Origin: 4572-13 sp964594065 | GTDB lineage: Bacteria; Planctomycetota; Phycisphaerae; Sedimentisphaerales; Anaerohalosphaeraceae | Direction of reading: 5' to 3' | Assembly (NCBI GenBank): GCA_964594065.1 | Contig: CAZQKX010000013.1 | Coordinates: 1-64,000, forward strand | DNA length: 64,000 bases | In this document: one piece after another, positions 53,517 through 62,289 of the stretch | Numbering within the stretch: position 1 is the stretch's first letter | Layout of the letters: each line of letters opens with the position of its first letter | The notes under the pieces: model-generated | What the model was told of the DNA's origin: nothing | What the model saw: only the letters and a program-made list of their open reading frames with translations | Databases searched by the model: none | Made by a program: the position numbers and the translations under genes

Positions 53517-54955
53517 GACATGGGCTTAAAAATGGTTTGTGGATTAATCCCTTTCAAGCGACCGTAAAATTCTATCGCATAGCTATCTGTCATGCCAGCA
53601 ATAAAATCACATATAGCCCTTTGTTTATCATTCCTCAATTTAAGAGACTCATGAATTGTCTTGAAATCTTCGGGCAATAACATATTCCCATCTTTGTCAT
53701 TCAGTGCCTCAAAAATTGTCTTGACTATCTCTTTGCTTCTTTTTGAGAATATTTGATTTTTCGCCGAAAGAATCTGTGTTTCAAATACAAAGTTTTTCAA
53801 AATCTCAACTTCTATTAATTTATCCCTTTCAAGTTCGATCCTTGATAGGGCTGGATTTTTTTTGTCAAACTTTTTAATGCTCACCTGTCGAATGGCAGAT
53901 CCGACAAGTCTAGAAGTAAAGCGAGTCCGGAAATATCCATTTTTAGCCATCAAATCCGACAGGCCATTTGCATATTCTAAAGACATAAAATATAGGTCTC
54001 CAAGGACCTCAGAAGTAATTTCTGCGTTGCCTTTTATTTCAAACTTGACTTTGAAATCCTTAAAAATATCACGAATCCTTTCTTTGATTTCGCCTGTCGA
54101 CAGAACAAATCTAGTACGCGATTTAAGTTTTCTTGAAATAACTCTCAAGAGGTGATCAGGTGAACCAATTAAATCAAGCGGTTTAATAAAGCCAGCTTTA
54201 AAAGAATCTTCAAGATCGTAGGTTGAATAAGCGATGTCATCTGCAATGTCCATTATTTGACATTCGATAGTTTTAAATCTTTTGGCACCTCGGTTTGGAG
54301 AAACGTACCTCTTTATCTTTTTTACGATATCTTCTTCTGTGTAATAATACCCCTTGACAACACCCTTCTTTTTCCTTTGCCCACCACGGAATGGAATTTT
54401 GTTATCATATTTCAAGATTGAAGCCAAAGAACGAAAAGTTAAATCCAAACCAATTCTTATATCTAATCCTTTATCGCTTACACCAAAGTCTGCCGATGGA
54501 ACCAATTCTCTTTTTTCTAATTTCGTAAGTATCCTAAGGGTCTGAGCATTACCTTCAAAGCCACCACAATTAATCATTAGCTCATCAAGCGCTTTTTCGC
54601 CAAAATGTCCGAAAGGTGGATGCCCTAAGTCATGGGCTAAAGCAGCAAACTCAACAAGATCAGGTTCTATTAGGTATGTATGCCCCATTTTTTTAAGATC
54701 ACTATTTAACTTAATCGCAATTGACTTAGCAATCTGAGCAACTTCAAGAGAATGAGTTAACCTGTTCCGGAAGAAATCTGTTTCCATGCTGGGAAACAAT
54801 TGGGCCTTACCTTGTAACCTGCGAAATGAAGGCGAGTGAAGCAACCGAGCATAATCTCTGCGCCATGGTGTTCGATAATCTTCTACAGAAAAATCTCGGT
54901 CTATGGGAATTGCTCGTGTGCGGCGTTTGTCTCCTTCTGAATACATCTCCTTCAT
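53513..54955 (-). CDS. dgt: dGTPase / dNTP triphosphohydrolase (HD domain)
   Basis: A 480-residue HD-domain enzyme that removes triphosphate from dGTP or other dNTPs. Metal-binding residues are seen in RNRLTHSLEVAQIAKSIA (His) and ALAHDLGHPPFGHFGE (HD). The N-terminal RDYARLLHSPSFRRLQGKAQ and later IMDIADDIAYSTYDLEDSF are characteristic of the family. Enzymes of this type can act in defence against phages by draining dNTPs. The gene is AT-rich, with a preceding 49-codon gene on the same strand, and the pair sits between a truncated and a full copy of a phage-type gene, so transfer is likely. ATG 54955 has GGGAG upstream. Defence role is inferred. Confidence 0.85.
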   Translation of the reverse strand: MKEMYSEGDKRRTRAIPIDRDFSVEDYRTPWRRDYARLLHSPSFRRLQGKAQLFPSMETDFFRNRLTHSLEVAQIAKSIAIKLNSDLKKMGHTYLIEPDLVEFAALAHDLGHPPFGHFGEKALDELMINCGGFEGNAQTLRILTKLEKRELVPSADFGVSDKGLDIRIGLDLTFRSLASILKYDNKIPFRGGQRKKKGVVKGYYYTEEDIVKKIKRYVSPNRGAKRFKTIECQIMDIADDIAYSTYDLEDSFKAGFIKPLDLIGSPDHLLRVISRKLKSRTRFVLSTGEIKERIRDIFKDFKVKFEIKGNAEITSEVLGDLYFMSLEYANGLSDLMAKNGYFRTRFTSRLVGSAIRQVSIKKFDKKNPALSRIELERDKLIEVEILKNFVFETQILSAKNQIFSKRSKEIVKTIFEALNDKDGNMLLPEDFKTIHESLKLRNDKQRAICDFIAGMTDSYAIEFYGRLKGINPQTIFKPMS

Positions 54956-54964
54956 ATACTCCCA

Positions 54965-55114
54965 CTATTTTTTCTTACTGGAAAGTACTATACAATCACC
55001 CTTCTTAGTAACTGAATAACTGCGTTTTAAACTACTAGGGATGTGTAGTTTCTGTATTGCCTTTTTCTTGGCTTCTCTGATTACAACATCGTCTTTTTGA
55101 TTTTTACCAGACAT
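54965..55114 (-). CDS. Small basic protein upstream of dgt, 49 residues
   Basis: ATG 55114 follows AAGGGG at good spacing and opens a 49-codon frame rich in Lys (MSGKNQKDDVVIREAKKKAI, QKLHIPSSLKRSYSVTKK). It ends 9 bases before the dGTPase start, so the two are probably one operon. No family is recognised. A role as an inhibitor, activator or DNA-binding partner of the dGTPase can be imagined from position only. Confidence 0.6.
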   Translation of the reverse strand: MSGKNQKDDVVIREAKKKAIQKLHIPSSLKRSYSVTKKGDCIVLSSKKK

Positions 55115-55318
55115 TTTATCCCCTTATTCTTCCTCACAGTTTTCATTGATATCGGCGAATTGGCATTATTTCTTCAGTGTAAGTTACTTTCTATAAATTA
55201 AGTATAGCAAAGTTATCTACCTAGTAGCAACCTTATATTTAATATTTTTGGTCTTTAGCATGTAATAAACCCAAGCTATCTCTAGTTGAATAAAGGAGTT
55301 ACAGAAAGGAGCTTAATT

Positions 55319-55876
55319 ATGAATACATCGAACGGATGGATTAAACTGTACCGCTGTCTGCTGGACGATCCGATCTGGCAGTGCAGCACCGCCGAGCAGA
55401 AGGTCATCCTGGTGACGCTTTTGCTGATGGCCAATCACGCCGAGAAGAAATGGCAGTGGCAGTCAAAGCCCTATATCTGCAAACCCGGGCAGATGATTAC
55501 CTCGGCAAAGTCAATCGCCCGAAAAGCAGGCAGAAAAATTTCACGTCAAAATATACGTACAGCGTTAAAGCGGTTTGAAAGTATGGGATTTTTAACCATG
55601 CGTTCAACCAGGGAACACACGCTCATAACGATTTGTCAATGGGAACGTTATCAAAGTACTGAAAGCCCGGCTAACCAAGTGTCTAACCATTCATTAACCA
55701 ATGATTCACCAACACCTAACCAAGAGCTAACCACTAACAAGAATGTAAAGAATGAGAAGAATGAAAAGAAGGGAAGAATGCCCTCTTCTTCTTATCCTCT
55801 TTCATTTGAACAAATGGACATCCAGCGGGCCAGGGAAGCCAACGCCAAAGCGATGGCCGAGTTCATGGCCGATTAA
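55319..55876 (+). CDS. Phage replication-type protein (replisome organizer-like N-terminus)
   Basis: A 185-residue protein. NGWIKLYRCLLDDPIWQCST at the start is typical of phage replication and DnaD-like proteins, followed by a winged-helix-like part (MITSAKSIARKAGRKISRQN, ALKRFESMGFLTM). The second half is a low-complexity linker and a short charged end. It probably binds the phage origin. ATG 55319 has AAAGGAGC at good spacing. A truncated relative lies 1.9 kb upstream across the dGTPase gene. It is the first of three phage-like genes up to 57863. Confidence 0.65.
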   Translation: MNTSNGWIKLYRCLLDDPIWQCSTAEQKVILVTLLLMANHAEKKWQWQSKPYICKPGQMITSAKSIARKAGRKISRQNIRTALKRFESMGFLTMRSTREHTLITICQWERYQSTESPANQVSNHSLTNDSPTPNQELTTNKNVKNEKNEKKGRMPSSSYPLSFEQMDIQRAREANAKAMAEFMAD

Positions 55877-55949
55877 CCTGATAATAGTTTTATCCGCGTG
55901 GGCACGGCCGGACTTACAACTTAAATCCTGTCGCTCCTGTATCGTCTAC

Positions 55950-56095
55950 TATCACCCCTCGCGTCTTTTGTCACCCCTCGCGTCTTTTGTCACCCCCGCG
56001 CAGGCGGGGGTCCAGCAGTACTGACACGGTTTCCTTTATCACTGGATTCCCGCTTTCGCGGGAATGACAAAGTGTCGCGGGAATGACAACGTCGT
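55950..56095. repeat. Tandem and palindromic GTCACCC repeats
   Basis: Two 19-base units (TCACCCCTCGCGTCTTTTG) precede the full palindrome GTCACCCCCGCGCAGGCGGG ... TTCGCGGGAATGAC (55989-56071) and a half copy. No gene lies in 55877-56146. Confidence 0.75.
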
Positions 56096-56146
56096 GTAAA
56101 CAGGTAGGTCTGGAACCGGGCCAGGATACTGTCCTACATTTTACTA

Positions 56147-56578
56147 CTATAAGTCGGTACTGTAGAGATCGGTGTCGTAATCTTTACCGCCGGGCTTACC
56201 GTCGGCGCCGAAGCTGATGATGACAAACGGCGTATCGCTTTGAGGGATCGTGATGTAGGCGAATTCATTCTTCCAGGCATCACGAGGAAGTTCTGTCATT
56301 TCCAGATAGCCTCCGGCGTTCCAACCTGTTACATCGGCCGGCTGGTCAATCAATTCAATAAGGCCCATTTCCCGTGAAGGATATCGCCCGGTATCCAGTT
56401 TGAACATTTTCACGGCGGAATCGAGTATTTTTATTGTCACCTTTGTGGGCCTTGGAACAGGTGTGTGTCCATGATGTATATCTCTAAAAAACATACTAAA
56501 AATTCCCGCAGCAATAAAAATAACAAGCAGCCCAAACATACCCCACAGCAATTTTCTTTCTCCACACAATGTAGGCAT
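56147..56578 (-). CDS. GspG-like protein without the canonical prepilin site
   Basis: A 143-residue protein with a single membrane segment (LLWGMFGLLVIFIAAGIFSM) and a GspG-type C-terminal domain: ILDSAVKMFKLDTGRYPSRE, GYLEMTELPRDAWKNEFAYI and SFGADGKPGGKDYDTDLYST match the calcium-binding end of major type II pseudopilins. The usual GFTLIE processing site is absent, so it is not a normal pseudopilin; it may be membrane-anchored. ATG 56578 has AAAGGGAG 9 bases upstream; longer frames include that site. It interrupts the phage-like region on the opposite strand. Confidence 0.65.
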   Translation of the reverse strand: MPTLCGERKLLWGMFGLLVIFIAAGIFSMFFRDIHHGHTPVPRPTKVTIKILDSAVKMFKLDTGRYPSREMGLIELIDQPADVTGWNAGGYLEMTELPRDAWKNEFAYITIPQSDTPFVIISFGADGKPGGKDYDTDLYSTDL

Positions 56579-56688
56579 TTTCAGCATCTCCCTTTGATAA
56601 ACGGATGAAGTGATGAGCAAAGTGCCGGCCTATCTTTCTTTGACAACCAAAACAGTAAATAGTTCCACACTTTTAAGGAAGGAGTTTT

Positions 56689-57279
56689 ATGATGATACGT
56701 AAAGATTTATTTTTGACATGGTTTCAACAGCAGGTTCAGAATCGCTGGGCAAAGTGTGAGTTTACCGGCGTAGAGTTAAGTGACTGGTACTGGCGGCTGA
56801 AGGGGTTTGACGAGGCGACCTTGACCGATGCGGCCCGTCGGCATGCCATCAGTGATGAGCCGAAACGGCCGAGTCTGAAAAAGGTGTATGCGTATGCCAA
56901 AAGTCTGCAGCCGCAGCAAAAGCCGGGCAAGCGCAAAGAGCCAACAGGTGTGCCGGCGGCGCATACGTATATTCAGTGCGTGGCCAAGGATGAACGCGGC
57001 TGCGGACCAGTGGGGTGGTTTGTACCGATTTTGCTGTGGCCGTTTCATCGGACGTACACGCAGGCGCATTTCCAGCAGGCCGCCGCCGATCAGTTGGCAC
57101 TGCACCGGCGGGCTCGCGGCGGCGTCTGGGAGATCGTCAGCGCCGTGACCGAACGGGACATGAACCATCGCCAGGCCAAGCTGACCGGCGAGTGGGACAC
57201 CATCCAAAAAAACATCGAAAAGCTCCGCAACCACATCAAGGCATTCCGCAAAAAGGCGGCCAGCGGCAGCAACCCGTAA
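56689..57279 (+). CDS. Phage-like replication or loader protein, hypothetical
   Basis: A 196-residue protein of no firm family. The N-terminal 65 residues (LTWFQQQVQNRWAKCEFTGV, YWRLKGFDEATLTDAARRHA, PKRPSLKKVYAYAKSL) look like the helical domain of phage helicase loaders such as G39P-type proteins. The C-terminal part is a coiled-coil-like helix (DMNHRQAKLTGEWDTIQKNI). AAGGAAGGAG precedes ATG 56689. Its place between a replication-type and a terminase-type gene fits a phage module. Confidence 0.5.
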   Translation: MMIRKDLFLTWFQQQVQNRWAKCEFTGVELSDWYWRLKGFDEATLTDAARRHAISDEPKRPSLKKVYAYAKSLQPQQKPGKRKEPTGVPAAHTYIQCVAKDERGCGPVGWFVPILLWPFHRTYTQAHFQQAAADQLALHRRARGGVWEIVSAVTERDMNHRQAKLTGEWDTIQKNIEKLRNHIKAFRKKAASGSNP

Positions 57280-57437
57280 ATAGCGTTCTAAAACGCTTTT
57301 CCCCGGCCACCCGCAGCGTGACCGTGCGGCCCGATGACGTTTATTCGCATGGCTTGCGATAGCGTTTCTATTTTTTATCATGTCGCGGGTGCCGCAAACA
57401 TTTATAACCCACACTTTTTTTGAAAGGAGCAACCACA

Positions 57438-57863
57438 ATGCAGCACACATCACAGACAACCCGTTTAACCAAAAAGCAGCGTGACCTGATCGATGCACTC
57501 GCTGACGGGAAAACCCCGTCGGAGGCGATCGCTGAATGCAACGTAACACCGGCGGTCTTTCGCAGATGGCTGGGCGGTGAGGCGTTTGCCGCAGAGATGG
57601 CTGTGCGTCAGGATATCGCACGCCGTCAAAGCAAGCTGATGCTGGCAAAGTCCGCAACCGAGGCGGCAGCAAATCTGATCGGGCTGCTGAAAGCAGAGCA
57701 GCCGGAAACCGCCCGCAAAGCGTGCCTGGATGTGCTGGCCCTGACCGGCACACAAGCCAAAAAAGAAACCGCCGGGATACCTCTCCCGCAACCGAAACCA
57801 CAGCCGCTGGATGAAGCCACCGCCGCAAAAATGCTGGATATTTTAGCGGAAGAGAGTGCTTAA
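57438..57863 (+). CDS. Terminase small subunit-like helix-turn-helix protein
   Basis: A 141-residue protein: LTKKQRDLIDALADGKTPSE and CNVTPAVFRRWLGGEAFAA form a helix-turn-helix like that of phage small terminase proteins and phBC6A51-type domains, and the remaining part is helical (DIARRQSKLMLAKSATEAAA). It would recognise phage DNA for packaging, but no large terminase gene follows. GAAAGGAG lies at good spacing before ATG 57438; the frame extends to 57420. This suggests a remnant, or a domesticated regulator. Confidence 0.55.
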   Translation: MQHTSQTTRLTKKQRDLIDALADGKTPSEAIAECNVTPAVFRRWLGGEAFAAEMAVRQDIARRQSKLMLAKSATEAAANLIGLLKAEQPETARKACLDVLALTGTQAKKETAGIPLPQPKPQPLDEATAAKMLDILAEESA

Positions 57864-58034
57864 ACAATTGCGTTTTCGGGTGCCTAACGGGCGATTCTTG
57901 ACATTTCCCTGTCCGTTGTGTATAATATGTTTCATTGACAAACCCAGGTTTCAGCTTCGCAGCAGCAGGTGGGCCTGTCCATGCAGGCAATCATCCAAAC
58001 CCGTTTGGTGATGTAATTTTCAAGAGGAGGTACG

Positions 58035-60338
58035 ATGTCAGGCAAAAAGAAAAGTCACTCCGTTTTCATTGGCCGGTTGATCTTATTACTGCTGCTTTTC
58101 GTTTTTCCGAGCAAGCAGGCATTCGCCGTCATCTACGGCGATGACGACCGTATGGATATTTACGAAGTTACGGACTCGGATCTTCAGGGCCTGGCCGACA
58201 GTGTAGTGATGCTCATGGATTCAGCCGATGTGTTCTGCAGCAACGGCAGCTGCAGCCTGCTGAATCTTCAGAGCCTGGCCGACTGGTACCTGTCCGAAGA
58301 CCCGATCGGCAGCGGAAACCCGATCTGCATCGATGAGCGTTTTATAGACCAGCCGACCGCGGGATTTTGTTCCGGAATGGTGGTGGGCCCCGATCTTATT
58401 GCTACCGCGGGACATTGCATCGAAAACCAGTCCGATTGTCAGAGCACGGTATTTGTATTTAACTATCATATGCTGGATGCCAGCACCCCCGTAACGATAT
58501 TTCCCGAAGACGATGTTTATTATGGTCTGGAAATTGTTGCTCACAGTGAAGATGAAACCGGCGTCTGGTCCGATGATTATGCAATTGTTCGTGTGGACCG
58601 GCCGATCGAAGGGCGTCAGGCGGTCCCCATCCGAAGAAGCGGTGCTGTTGAAGATTCCGGCATCGGAGAATTGCTTGTGATCGGGCACCCGACCGGGCTT
58701 CCGACAAAGATCGACGATGGAGGCCATGTAACCGGAGGGACAGGCCTGGACACCTTTTATACCTCCACGGACAGCTTTCATGGTAATTCAGGCTCAGGCG
58801 TTTTTAGCAGGGACGGACTTGACGGAACAAGAATATTGCTGGAAGGGATACTCGTAAGAGGCTATCATGATCATTTTGAAACCGATCCGGACGGCAACTG
58901 TGATAAAGTGATACGCTGTCCGGACGAAGGCTGCCCGGAACTGGAAACGGTAGTTCGGGCAACCGCGTTTGCCGAGCATATCCCCTCCGACTATATCGTT
59001 GTCTTTACGGACCCGAATTCCAAAAATGATGCCGTTGCTTCGGCGTCCTTTCCGATCCTGCATGACTATACGCTCATCCCGGGCTTTGCCGCACATCTTG
59101 ACTATCCGCAGATACAGCAGCTCGAAGCCAATCCGAATGTGGAGTACATCGAACCCGACCTACCGATCTATCTGTCCGAGCTTTCGACCCAGTCCACCCC
59201 GGCCGCAGTGGCCGGTGAGGTAATTCCCGACGGCGTCGTTCAGATCGGTGCGCCCGCGGTCTGGCCGACAACGACCGGCGAAGGCGCGGTGATTTGTGTG
59301 CTGGATACGGGATTGGAACTGGATCATCCGGACAGGCCGGAATCGATCGCACCCGGCTGGGATTTTATCAAGGACGATCCGGATGTTACTGATGACGAAG
59401 GCCACGGTACGCATGTAGCGGGTACTGTTGGCGCTGCTATGGGCAATGGAATCGGAGTTGCGGGCACTGCTCCAAACATAACAATTATGCCGCTGCGGTT
59501 CTTAGGCCCCGACGGTGGTTATACAAGCGATGCGATCATGGGAATTGAATACGCAGCCGCCAACGGTGCGCACGCGATAAATATGAGCTGGGGAACTCCG
59601 GATTACTCACAGTCCCTGGAAGAAGCCGTCAATAAGGCCGGCGCCGCAGGACTTTTGATGATCGCTTCAGCCGGTGACGCCGGAGCAGATGTGCCGCATT
59701 ATCCCTCCGCCTACGACAACGACAGTATCATCTCTGTCGGGGCTTCAACGCCATGGGGCAGTAGAGCTGATTTTTCAAACTACGGCAGCTCGGTTGATAT
59801 TGTCGCACCCGGCGTTGACGTCCTGTCAACAACCAATGGTATCGATACTTATGACCACAGATCGAGTACAGATATGGCTGTGCCTCATGTGACAGGAACC
59901 GTCGCGCTGCTGGCTACATGGAAGGGATCCAGTATGACCGCGCCGCAGGAGATACGCAAAGCGATGGAGCAGACCGCAGAGGACCTTGGTATTCCGGGAC
60001 GTGATGATTATTACGGACACGGTTTGCTGAATGCGGAAAAGGCGCTGGCGTATTTGATGGCCGGCGGCATACCGTCTGACTGCGCGCAGGTTCATGATTT
60101 CGGCTACGGCTATCTGTCTGACCTGAATAACGACTGTACCGTATCATTGCTCGATTTGGAACTGCTGGCGATTGAATGGCTGGGCAGTTGCGATGACAGC
60201 AATCAATGGTGCAATCGGAGTGATTTCGCCGGAAGCGGAAATGTGTCACTGCCGGACTTTGCAACGTTTGCCGCCCAATGGCTCTCTTGTAACGACCCGC
60301 AGGAATTGAACTGCTCGCCGCATATACCAAACTGGTAA
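58035..60338 (+). CDS. Trypsin-like protease with I9-like and degenerate subtilisin domains and dockerin
   Basis: A 767-residue secreted protein with a signal peptide (1-31). A trypsin-fold domain (about 95-300) has the full triad: His 127 in TAGHC, Asp 181 in DDYAIVRV and Ser 252 in HGNSGSG. An inhibitor-I9-like segment follows (about 320-380, DYIVVFTDPNSK...VEYIEPDLPI). A subtilisin-type domain (about 400-680) keeps Asp 424 (VLDTG) and His 457 (GHGTHVAG), but the Ser position in GTSMA is Asp 613 (STDMAVPHV) and the oxyanion Asn is Asp 548, so it should be inactive. A dockerin pair (LNNDCTVSLLDLELLAIEWL, GNVSLPDFATFAAQWL) ends the protein. It probably cuts proteins outside the cell through the trypsin domain only. 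Confidence 0.8.
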   Translation: MSGKKKSHSVFIGRLILLLLLFVFPSKQAFAVIYGDDDRMDIYEVTDSDLQGLADSVVMLMDSADVFCSNGSCSLLNLQSLADWYLSEDPIGSGNPICIDERFIDQPTAGFCSGMVVGPDLIATAGHCIENQSDCQSTVFVFNYHMLDASTPVTIFPEDDVYYGLEIVAHSEDETGVWSDDYAIVRVDRPIEGRQAVPIRRSGAVEDSGIGELLVIGHPTGLPTKIDDGGHVTGGTGLDTFYTSTDSFHGNSGSGVFSRDGLDGTRILLEGILVRGYHDHFETDPDGNCDKVIRCPDEGCPELETVVRATAFAEHIPSDYIVVFTDPNSKNDAVASASFPILHDYTLIPGFAAHLDYPQIQQLEANPNVEYIEPDLPIYLSELSTQSTPAAVAGEVIPDGVVQIGAPAVWPTTTGEGAVICVLDTGLELDHPDRPESIAPGWDFIKDDPDVTDDEGHGTHVAGTVGAAMGNGIGVAGTAPNITIMPLRFLGPDGGYTSDAIMGIEYAAANGAHAINMSWGTPDYSQSLEEAVNKAGAAGLLMIASAGDAGADVPHYPSAYDNDSIISVGASTPWGSRADFSNYGSSVDIVAPGVDVLSTTNGIDTYDHRSSTDMAVPHVTGTVALLATWKGSSMTAPQEIRKAMEQTAEDLGIPGRDDYYGHGLLNAEKALAYLMAGGIPSDCAQVHDFGYGYLSDLNNDCTVSLLDLELLAIEWLGSCDDSNQWCNRSDFAGSGNVSLPDFATFAAQWLSCNDPQELNCSPHIPNW

Positions 60339-60609
60339 GAGTGAACTAAAGATTCCTGACACCTTTATGTGCCACGACCGCCGGGGGCCGTTAACATCCG
60401 ACAACGGCATTGATCGGGCTTGAGAAATAATGCCAATTTCGTGTTGCCCGGCAAAACCCATGCTTCGTAACCATCGCGTTTTCAGCAACTTAAGAGAGGG
60501 GGAGAATATTTTTGAAATTTCGCTTTTTTTCATGCAGGCCTTGTTGTCTAATTTACATAGCAGAAAATTTCAAACAGGCTTTTTTATAATTCAGGCAAAG
60601 GGAGATATT

Positions 60610-60666
60610 ATGAAAAAGTATCTTTTACTGTTTTATCTATTATCATCCTATTGTATTTCAGTTTGA
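60610..60666 (+). pseudogene. Short signal-peptide-like frame
   Basis: AAAGGGAG precedes ATG 60610, which opens MKKYLLLFYLLSSYCISV and a stop. It looks like the first part of an exported protein cut short by a stop or deletion. It ends 49 bases before the next gene. A tiny real peptide cannot be excluded. Confidence 0.35.
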
Positions 60667-60714
60667 CATACCGACCGTAGACGATGATTAAAAATTTGCA
60701 AAAGGGGCTAAAAG

Positions 60715-62061
60715 ATGGGGAAACCAAAGCATACACAAGCTGTTGTTGTAATTCACGGTGTTGGCGAACAAAGGCCAATGGATACAGTCCGCGGTTTTGT
60801 TGAAGCCGTCCTGCCGGACACTGAATGGGGACAGAAGTATTTCAGCAAGCCGGATAAAATGTCTGCATCGTTTGAGCTCAGGAAACTACAGGATCGAAAC
60901 AAACCAAGAACACACTTTTATGAGTTTTACTGGGCTGATAAAGTCGAAGGAACTTCGCTGCGTCATATAGGAACGTGGTTCAGGTCCCTGTTGTTTACCT
61001 GGCCTCCAAAGCATCTGTTTTCTTTATGGTTGATTACCTGGATACTGACTGGGGTTGTGGTTGTCTCCTTAAGCACTGGCTTGTTAAGTGAATTAACAAG
61101 CAGTCTCCGGGGATCTTCATTTATTATTGCGGGTATTGGCACGGTTCTTTGGGCTTTTCTGCAGTTTTTTGTGATTTATTATATTGGGGACGCTGCCCGT
61201 TATCTGAGTGCCAGTCCTAAAAATATCGCGATGCGAAGAGCCATTCGGTCTGAGGGCGTCAAGCTTCTTAAAAATGTTATTGAAGGCAATTATGATAGAG
61301 TTATTATTGTGGGGCACAGCCTGGGTTCTGTTATAGCCTATGATATTTTGAAATATTTATGGCAGGAATATTATCGAGATTACAGAACGCCCAAAGTTCA
61401 TGAACAGCCCGCGATCAATGCCGTTGAACAAGCCGGGCAATCATTGTCTCCTGACCAGGCGAATACTCAGCAAGTATCGGATTTTCAGGATTTGCAGGTT
61501 AATCTCTGGAAAGAAATAAGACAGCTTGGTAATCCATGGAAAATTTCGGACCTGATTACGCTCGGCAGTCCATTAGCTCACGCTGCCTTATTATTGGCTC
61601 GCGGCAAAGGGGATCTCAAAAACCGGCAGCAGCAAAGAGAACTGCCCACATGTCCGCCTATACCGGAGGAGACAAAAGAATCCGAAGAGAAAAAATATTC
61701 TTTTCAAGGGTGGGAGCCTTACGATACCGGTACCGAAAAAGTGCAATTAAAAATTCTTCATCATTCCGCCCATTTTGCTTTTACACGCTGGACAAATATT
61801 TACTTCCCTGCTTATGGCGGCCTTTTTGGAGATCTGGTCGGCGGGCCGCTTCACAAGTGGTTCGGGCCGGGGATACGTGACATTCCTGTGACAACATCGA
61901 GATGGAAGGGATTGGCGAAGTATTGCCTGGCAGCGCATACTTCTTATTGGTTCAAGAGCAAAAAATGCTCACAGACAGCATCGGCAGTTGAGAAAACACC
62001 CAAACAGGCTCTGAAGGTTCTGGATGAGACACTGGACTTAAAAGGCAAAAAGATTTATTAG
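60715..62061 (+). CDS. Membrane-bound alpha/beta hydrolase, lipase-like
   Basis: A 448-residue protein. It begins QAVVVIHGVGEQRPMDTVRG, a typical alpha/beta-hydrolase oxyanion strand (VIHG-G), and has the nucleophile elbow GHSLGS in RVIIVGHSLGSVIAYDI. Two membrane segments lie between (LWLITWILTGVVVVSLSTGL and FIIAGIGTVLWAFLQFFVIY), so the active domain is split by a membrane hairpin. A later ITLGSPLAH segment matches lipase-like family members. Acid and His of the triad cannot be placed with certainty. No usable ribosome-binding site other than AAAAG was seen. Substrate unknown. Confidence 0.7.
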   Translation: MGKPKHTQAVVVIHGVGEQRPMDTVRGFVEAVLPDTEWGQKYFSKPDKMSASFELRKLQDRNKPRTHFYEFYWADKVEGTSLRHIGTWFRSLLFTWPPKHLFSLWLITWILTGVVVVSLSTGLLSELTSSLRGSSFIIAGIGTVLWAFLQFFVIYYIGDAARYLSASPKNIAMRRAIRSEGVKLLKNVIEGNYDRVIIVGHSLGSVIAYDILKYLWQEYYRDYRTPKVHEQPAINAVEQAGQSLSPDQANTQQVSDFQDLQVNLWKEIRQLGNPWKISDLITLGSPLAHAALLLARGKGDLKNRQQQRELPTCPPIPEETKESEEKKYSFQGWEPYDTGTEKVQLKILHHSAHFAFTRWTNIYFPAYGGLFGDLVGGPLHKWFGPGIRDIPVTTSRWKGLAKYCLAAHTSYWFKSKKCSQTASAVEKTPKQALKVLDETLDLKGKKIY

Positions 62062-62104
62062 CAACTGCGTATGCGCGGCTGAAAGAAACCAGGCCGATGG
62101 GTGT

Positions 62105-62200
62105 CACAATAGCATGGAGCGCAAGCGACATGATAAAGCAATATCAAATATCTATCCCGGCGCTGGCGCTTCGGGCTTCTGTATCAATCGTCCTTTATCA
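62105..62200 (-). repeat. Composite dispersed repeat, inverted
   Basis: ACAATAGCATGGAGCGCAAG, CGACATGATAAAGCAATATC, then CCCGGCGCTGGCGCTTCGGG: the reverse complement of the composite at 17640-17800. Confidence 0.7.
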
Positions 62201-62289
62201 ATCTTGGTTTGTCCTTGACAAACTCACGCCGGCGAAGATAATAGTATGCGTAGAGTGTGTATACAAGGCACACAGGGAGGTTGGGCTTT

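Noticed and set aside
56776..57990. A 404-codon minus-strand frame across two phage-like genes
   Set aside because: It covers two plus-strand genes with good ribosome-binding sites, and its protein is low-quality, Pro/Arg/His-rich sequence without motifs.
57864..58034. tRNA gene or attachment site next to the phage-like region
   Set aside because: No cloverleaf or CCA-type end could be recognised here or elsewhere in the window by reading.
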